DNA of 64,000 nucleotides, taken from contig NW_003206478.1 of NCBI RefSeq assembly GCF_000006405.1, positions 3,282-67,281 of the forward strand, read 5' to 3'. Origin of the DNA: Perkinsus marinus ATCC 50983 (taxonomy: Eukaryota > Perkinsozoa > Perkinsida > Perkinsidae). Numbering within the stretch: position 1 is the first letter of the stretch; the number at the start of each line of letters is the position of its first letter. Below are positions 58,298 to 64,000 of the stretch, in pieces. The translations under genes and the position numbers were made by a program. The notes beneath the pieces were generated by a model. The model was not told the origin of the DNA, did no database searches, and worked only from the letters and a program-made list of their open reading frames with translations.

Positions 58298-61200
58298 TCA
58301 TCTGGTCATACCACTTCCCGACTTCTCACTATCAACTGATTCATCGCCGCTGCTGTGAGCGCTGTCGGACGAACTCAGTTCTTCTGGATGCATCCTAGCC
58401 TTTGCCGCTGCAAGGACTTTCACAACTTTCTGCGTCGGCATACCAAAGTGGGATTCTTCCGTAGGCATCCTAAAGAGCCTCCACTTAAGCCTCAAACTCA
58501 ACTTGAGACTGTCAGACTAAAGATTGCCCACCTGCGGAGCTCGCTATTCCCCGCGCGCGCCCGAATCTTCGCTGTGCGAGGGGAGAGCCTCTGCGTATCT
58601 CCGACAGATGGCGATTCGATGTCTTGGGAGCCAGAGGGGAGTATGAGCACGCCTAAGTCATTCATCATATGAAAATTATGCACGCATGCACAAACCTACC
58701 GTCCACGCCCATTGGTTCAGCCTTGGCTGCAGCCCCTGCTGCAGTAGACCCGTGACGAACAATATATGCACGCGTGCCCAGGAATATTGCTAGCGTTAAA
58801 GCAACCTAAAAAATTCGGCAGATATGAGTTGAATCTTCCCGACCTCTTCGCAGCCTACAAGAGTGATAACCAAATACGCAATCCAATGATACCCTGATGA
58901 ACCCGTGGCCTCCACTTCGACAGTGCATGCGCCCAAAGTCATACACGCCCAACCTGAAACAAGAGTGTACCATTTTGGAAATTCTCCATACAAGAAAGTG
59001 AGCACTCTGATACTCCCACCGACTTCGCGCTTTCGCATTCACTCCCGACGCGAAGCCAACTAGATACGGCACGGAAATTCATCAACCATCAACGATGCCT
59101 TTCAAGTGTACCAATAGGTGACTCTGATGCTGAAATTCATATTTCAAGTTGAGACACTTCCTAGATGGAATTATAAACAGGCATTCTAAAGGCATCTGAC
59201 CTCCCGGATTGGAGAATTCTGTTTGTGAAAGCTTACTTCCCTGTCTCGAATTGCAGTCCGACTGAACTTGGAAATAAAGATCTCCATCAAAATTGGTATC
59301 AGTTTGACAGTCTTCCAAAGTGTCGTACGTGCCATAGAGATACCAAGCAACGTGTGGTACACCTCGTAGCACCACGTATGAGTCAGACGATTTTCCACCG
59401 AAACTGACAAAAAACCCGACTCCCACGACCACCCTTTCGGTGGTGTCGTGGCGGCGCCTACTTAGAATTCCTGCATTCGAGCGGCCTCATAGTCAACTGC
59501 CACTGTAGCTTCCCTTCTTCGAACTCCTTGACGCAGTAGTCATAATAGTAAGCAGGATCTGAAAAAATGAAACGTCCGCGGATCGAACGGCATACCTCCT
59601 GTATGAAAACGAAGTGGTTTACCATTGCAGTAATTCGACACTGCACTCACCAGCTTTAAGGATCTTGGGGTATCCCATGCTAGGATCCGAACTTTGGTCA
59701 GCATGCGACCATACGTTATTTCCAACCATATCTTCACAAGTTGTCCTCGAAAACTGCGTCATCCTACTGAACGCTTGCGAGTCGGCTAAGAAGACACGCA
59801 TATTGTTGGATTCAGCAGCGCTCTCCCGTCGTACTTGTGAAGCTATAACTGCAGTCGATCAGTGATGACCATGCACTCTCGTAAGAACCTAATACCGTAT
59901 CTTTCATCATGATACAACCTAGGATACTCACATCGGAAAGAATCGAATCTGCCATATTCTCCACTGGTCGCTTCCGCCTGTGGAAAACCGCTAAAGTCAA
60001 CGATCGTCCTCGGGACGGAGTAATCATCATACGTACCACTACTCGTGCTGGCCGAGGAGCTGCCAAGAAGTCGCAGGTTCGATCCCCACACCTTGCATAT
60101 TCTCACTTCAATTTCGACGGAAGCTCCACCCTCTTCACAGCGTCGAGATTGCTCATCGCCTCCGACCTCAACTCTGCGATCAACCCTCCTTTAGACGACA
60201 TGTTCAGCTCTACCGGAGGTATCCGCGGCCCAGTAACCGCCATCGGGTCATACGTCCGATAATACTCTAACAACAGCTCATCCAATCAGTTAGTCACCGA
60301 GCCTCTTACCAAACGGCATGTCAATGATGATATTAGACTCTGCTGTATTCGAACAGTAAATGCCATGAACTGTAGAATGCTGCGGAGAGGAGTACCTGAA
60401 AAACCACATCCAAGAGCTCCTCAGTACGCGAGTAACTCACTGTGACCTACCAAATGTCGTCTCTCGACCAAGGCACCAAATTCGCTCCGCTCCGCCTCGC
60501 GAGCATTTGCAGGTCCGCATCGCCGTAGCGACCAAACGTCGGTATAAAGGCAATCACTTCTCGACCGTCAAGCTTCGTCGTCACCAACTACAAACAGCAC
60601 AGAGTTATATCCTGAGCGCATTCAACCACCAAAAGGAAGCGCTTTGATACAGGATCAAATTAAGTGCAGTAGAACAGTTCCTTCGAAAAAAATCGAAAAA
60701 CGCCCCTCCTCTGCCGCTGCACCGACAGTACCCTATAATATCTCTCGGTTTCAAACTCGCGACAACAAGTTTTGACGAGTACCCCGTGAGCAGTGAATAC
60801 TGTGACATAATAGTGATTGTATAATCAAAGGATCACAGTCTCCCTGATTCATCATCAGATGGAAATAGAAAATCCGCATCGGCTGGACATCCAATTTCAG
60901 CTTACTTCGAGATCTTCCGGTGCATCGTCATCACTGTTGAGAATCGTCTTAAGCATCTTGGTTGCATTGAAATGACAGTCATTCGGGTTCGCGAACTGCA
61001 GCAATCCATCACGAAATCTAAAATGAAACACCCTTAGATGGATCTCACGACCTTCCGATACGAAACTCAACCCGATACCACTACACCAACCACCCACAAT
61101 TTTCTTACACGACCAGTCCTTCAGGCTCTCCCGCCTCCGCTCCACAGTTATACACTATCCTCCCCTCAGGTTCCGAGGCCATCGAAATGTAGTCCAAATA

Positions 61201-62107
61201 CAACCCCACATACGAGCGATTGCTCGTTCCGTGGACATCGATGTAACTACACAACGACGACTTCTATCTCAATACCACTCCTTCCGGAAATCTCAAGTGT
61301 CTCCATATAAACTAGACCAGTATCAGCCAAGACTAGACCCATATAATTCGACGAATATACTCGGGTTGCACTTCATGCGGGCAGCAAGGACTCTCTATTT
61401 TGATTCCCACGTAGATGTAGACTACCACATCGGTAGTGCGTGCCAATTCGTTATGCGAATGTGAGAGAAAAACTTGTTATTTCCCGTTGCTGATGAGATT
61501 CGATCTGAAACTATATCGCATAAACAATGTGAACATTGCTTATGAACCTGTGATGTGATGAAAGCAACAACTTCACATTTGCACTTCAAACTCAAACACA
61601 CCCACCCAATGACCAGATATTACAGGAAATTATCCTCTCCAGGATTGATTATATTACTCATGATACGCAGCACGCTCCCACCATACCACGCCTCGATCGG
61701 CGTGCTCGGCACCGGAGAAGACGACGGCGTGCCTGAGCAAACACCCGTTTAGCCGTTTTACGCGAAGTGACGTAAAACTCGGTGAAAAACGCGATATTTG
61801 CGGTGATATACAGTAGTCGTGAAATATATTTTTCACTAGTGTTTTTCATATCACTAGGGTGAAACTCCATTATTTTCCACAACGACTTAACAAACTGAGA
61901 AAATGATACAAATCGCAATAATCACCAGATATGCAGGGGTCGTGGAAAAAAGTACAATATTTTCAAGTTGCTTCTCTCTTCAAAAAACTGCACATAAACC
62001 CCCCGAAATCTTCCCCCAGTATTACTCTCAGCAGCGTTTCTCGAAATCAATTGCCACAGGAAAAGTAGCAGAAACAATCCTCCTTTAGAATACTGCAACA
62101 ACATCAC
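58298..62107 (-). CDS. Secreted/membrane protein of tandem family, paralogue 1
   Basis: Family not recognised. The start at 62107 gives MMLLQYSKGGLFLLLFLWQL, a signal peptide. Conserved blocks in order: TPIEAWYGGSVLRIMSNIIN (61.7 kb), NRSYVGLYLDYISMASEPEG (61.2 kb), QFANPNDCHFNATKMLK (61.0 kb), GREVIAFIPTFGRYGDADL (60.5 kb), STVHGIYCSNTAESN (60.4 kb), GLIAELRSEAMSNLDAVKRV (60.2 kb), RTIVDFSGFP (60.0 kb), SYESAWSSLIDCSYS (59.9 kb), CEDMVGNNVWSHADQSSDP (59.7 kb), YYDYCVKEFEEGKLQW (59.5 kb), VVLRGVPHVAWYLYGTYD (59.3 kb), GWACMTLGACTVEVEA (58.9 kb), then a membrane span (WIAYLVITLV with VALTLAIFLGT) and an acidic, Ser-rich tail ending at 58298 after VVKVLAAAKARMH. About 15 exons. Many conserved Cys suggest disulfides in a luminal or extracellular part. 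Introns lack the MITE-like family but contain tRNA-like pieces. Confidence 0.75.
59565..59640 (-). repeat. tRNA-like sequence filling an intron of paralogue 1
   Basis: The intron between the SMGYPKILKA exon and the YYDYCVKEF exon (about 92 bp) consists almost wholly of a tRNA-like sequence on the coding strand: a D-arm-like TACTGCAATGGTAAACCA, an anticodon-arm-like part reading CAT, and CCGTTCGATCCGCGG as T-arm. Paralogue 2 has a different, 45-bp intron at this site. Confidence 0.6.
60057..60085 (+). repeat. T-arm-like fragment in a 49-bp intron of paralogue 1
   Basis: The short intron before the RTIVDFSGFP exon contains, antisense, GTCGCAGGTTCGATCCCCAC, a T-arm with B box. The homologous intron of paralogue 2 is about 500 bp and carries a different, sense-oriented tRNA-like sequence. 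Confidence 0.55.
61030..61095 (-). repeat. tRNA-Ala-like fragment in an intron of paralogue 1
   Basis: Minus strand reads GTTGGTGTAGTGGTATCGGG, close to the D-arm of the intact tRNA-Ala at 51718, followed by a TTCGTA anticodon-loop-like part and a weak T-arm. It lies between the NRSYVGLYLDY and PNDCHFNATKM exons. Confidence 0.55.
61750..61870 (-). repeat. Possible second intron repeat family
   Basis: In gene orientation an intron of paralogue 1 ends with CGCGTTTTTCACCGAG and TTTTACGTCACTTCGCGTAA. A similar stretch (CGCGCTTTTTTCACATGGAG, then TACGTCACTTC) occurs in the EF-Tu intron at about 38745-38800, in the other gene-relative orientation. A further look-alike lies at about 63250-63300. 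Similarity is partial, so this is a candidate only. Confidence 0.4.
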
Positions 62108-64000
62108 TCAGTCGAAGATGCCACTAGATGGATCGGCCGACCGCCCCAGCACGCTGTGAAGCGCCGAAAAAAGTAATGTACACTGAAAATATCTTATGTT
62201 CGACCGCCAAAGATACAAATTAGGTCCAAATGAGGCACTTTAACTCAACATCGAAGCATCAGAAACTACATGTTTCCTCCTGACCAGCCGCTCTTGCTTC
62301 CAACACCATCCACGTGTCGGAACTGTCCGGAGCATGCTTTCGATAAATCCTTCGCAATCGGTTCGCAAACCTATGAAAACAGCTCAGAAGATATGATCTT
62401 TTTCCGAAAAAAGTTGAAAAATTTTCCCGAAAATGAGGATATCCAGTTGATTAGATATACTCGGGGGTTGGAGTCAATTAAAGACTCAAGTCAGGAAGGG
62501 GTAATGTGAGGTTAGTCTACATCACAGTTTCCATGATATTACAAGCTTTATCAATTGAAAGGTAAATCGCAAGGCTACAGGGTTCGATCTAAGGACGAAA
62601 TCTCGCTCGTTGTTGAGCCCAAATTCTTTCGCTGCTCTCAACCTCCTGATGACTGCATCCACCGAGGGGCCAAAGCCTTGACGAAACTGTTGCCGCCGTT
62701 TTCTATCTTCAATACCAGCACACCATTTGTTGTAATCCTTTGGGTTGGGAACACCTCGATCCCTCGAGTGGGCTGTTACCACAAACAGGTCTGTAGGTAC
62801 CACCCACTCATCAGGCTGGGTAGGGGTTAACACCTCATACCGGAACAGGTCTTCTACTGCTTCCTTCAGGGCCGCTTGAGTGGTATCCACTCGATAACGC
62901 CGGGACTTGGGGTCAGCCATCAGGCCCCCCACCTTGCGAGCGTGGCCCCTTAACACCGATTGGACTTCTTGTTCCACGGTGTAACGGCCTTGGCCAAATC
63001 GCTCGTTAAAATGGAGGTAAGTATACTTATCGATAGCAATCGTTCCAGAACTGGGGTCAGAAGGAATGTTTTTTTCCGAAAAAAACTGAAGAATTTTACC
63101 GAAAATTCCCGAAAATTACCCCCAATCCCCCACTACACATTGTCAGGTTCCGTCATAACCCCATAGAGCATACTACTGCCTTGAACTGCTCTGATAAAAT
63201 GGTAAGTACAGAAGTACGCTGCGAACGCTGGTAGTGCGCGGTAATCTGAAACGCTCGCCTCATTGTAGTTTCACACGTTTTACGTAAAGTGGCAAAACAC
63301 CCTCCTATAATATGCATTACGTTAACATGTTTTGATGTCCATACGGTTTCATCTACAGCATTTTCAGTTCAAATTGATACAAACTAACTCGGTAATCATT
63401 AATCATTATGATATTGTATCATCCAGGCTGTATAACGCACGCTATCAACATTCCAAACTTGTCAGTAGCTCTCGTATGCTAGTTCAAATGGTTAAGCCAT
63501 CTATCCACCAACCCAGAGGTCTCCGGTTCGATTCCACCACTCTCCATTTTTATTACATCTCTCCTTTCCAAAACTCCATATACCTCCCCACTCACAAAGT
63601 CGTATTCCCACTACCGCGCCGATCACACCAACAACTTTGGCCAGCGTTTCACTAACACCAACAGAAAATACACGATGCCGGGATCGAACCTCCGCGGGCC
63701 GTACTACCGCGATTACTCCTCATGAATCGCGATCCGTTCCAACTGCCCTTCACTGAGTTCCTTCCCTCCGTGAACAGTCAGCTGATCGTTAATCGCCTGA
63801 TGAGTTTTCAAAAAGGAGTGGTATGATAATAAACGCCTACTACTACCTTAAACACTTTATCAACGCTCTCAGTTTCAAACCATAGAAACTTCATCATTCT
63901 TCGGAAAAAACTTTCCGACGGCCCTTCAGCATCACACATTCGAAAAAAAAAGGACAAAAACGGACCTATTCCACATCTTCCTCGCTCAACCTCAAGATAC
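62108..64000. other. Window end: unassigned frames, tRNA-like pieces, short repeat
   Basis: A minus-strand frame at 62522-62977 (151 codons, with ALKEAVEDLFRYEVL and SVDAVIRRLRAAKEFGL) is well formed but unrecognised. A direct repeat of a TTTTTCCGAAAAAA-type word with following AATTTT/CCGAAAA occurs at about 62398-62441 and 63066-63110, flanking it. tRNA-like sequences lie at about 63490-63545 (plus; good D-arm TAGTTCAAATGG, T-arm GGTTCGATTCC, T-run after) and about 63665-63725 (minus; GGAGGTTCGATCCCGGC). Some of this may be 5' of paralogue 1. Confidence 0.5.

Noticed and set aside
62522-62977. Reverse transcriptase or gag fragment
   Set aside because: A faint similarity in one short stretch is not enough; no catalytic motif is visible.

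Overview
This window is nuclear DNA of a microbial eukaryote. Conserved genes are cut into many short exons with GT-AG introns, mostly 45-130 bp. There are three intact nuclear-type tRNA genes, and two genes encode probable mitochondrial proteins (an EF-Tu and a phosphate acetyltransferase). Intron density, base composition and gene content would suit an alveolate such as Perkinsus, but no sequence here proves that, so the assignment is a low-to-moderate inference.

Layout. 1-9.4 kb is accessory DNA: direct repeats, two broken LTR-retrotransposon fossils in opposite orientations (integrase part at 2.2-2.9 kb; gag-like, protease and reverse transcriptase parts at 6.0-8.7 kb), a small inverted-repeat element, and long near-perfect palindromes. 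9.4-20.5 kb is a plus-strand housekeeping block: alpha-COP, SUMO, tRNA-Gly, and an ER thioredoxin-like membrane protein ending in a dilysine retrieval signal. 20.7-30.2 kb is accessory again: a damaged two-part gene split by a 1.72-kb hAT-type element with an 8-bp target duplication, a duplicated tRNA-Arg segment, many palindromes and a hAT transposase relic. 30.2-64 kb is gene-dense and mostly minus strand: SP-RING (PIAS/Siz) SUMO ligase, TraB-family protein, an unrecognised gene, mitochondrial EF-Tu, then on the plus strand an unrecognised gene with an 18-bp minisatellite and an FHA-domain protein, then minus-strand phosphate acetyltransferase, ribophorin II/Swp1 (OST subunit), tRNA-Ala (plus), and two tandem paralogues of an unrecognised secreted, single-pass membrane protein.

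Links between genes: SUMO and a candidate SUMO E3 ligase occur in one window. Alpha-COP, the known receptor for dilysine tails, lies near a gene ending in such a tail. Ribophorin II, the thioredoxin-like protein and the paralogue pair all belong to the secretory pathway.

Two patterns stand out. First, about ten copies of a 110-155 bp family with short inverted ends lie mainly inside introns (alpha-COP, TraB, ribophorin II, one of the two paralogues), in both orientations. Comparing the paralogues gives a filled and an unfilled version of the same intron. Second, the accessory regions hold many perfect palindromes whose arms (up to 27 bp) are separated by exactly one base, often chained arm/anti-arm/arm. 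Introns of the right half also carry many tRNA-like fragments.
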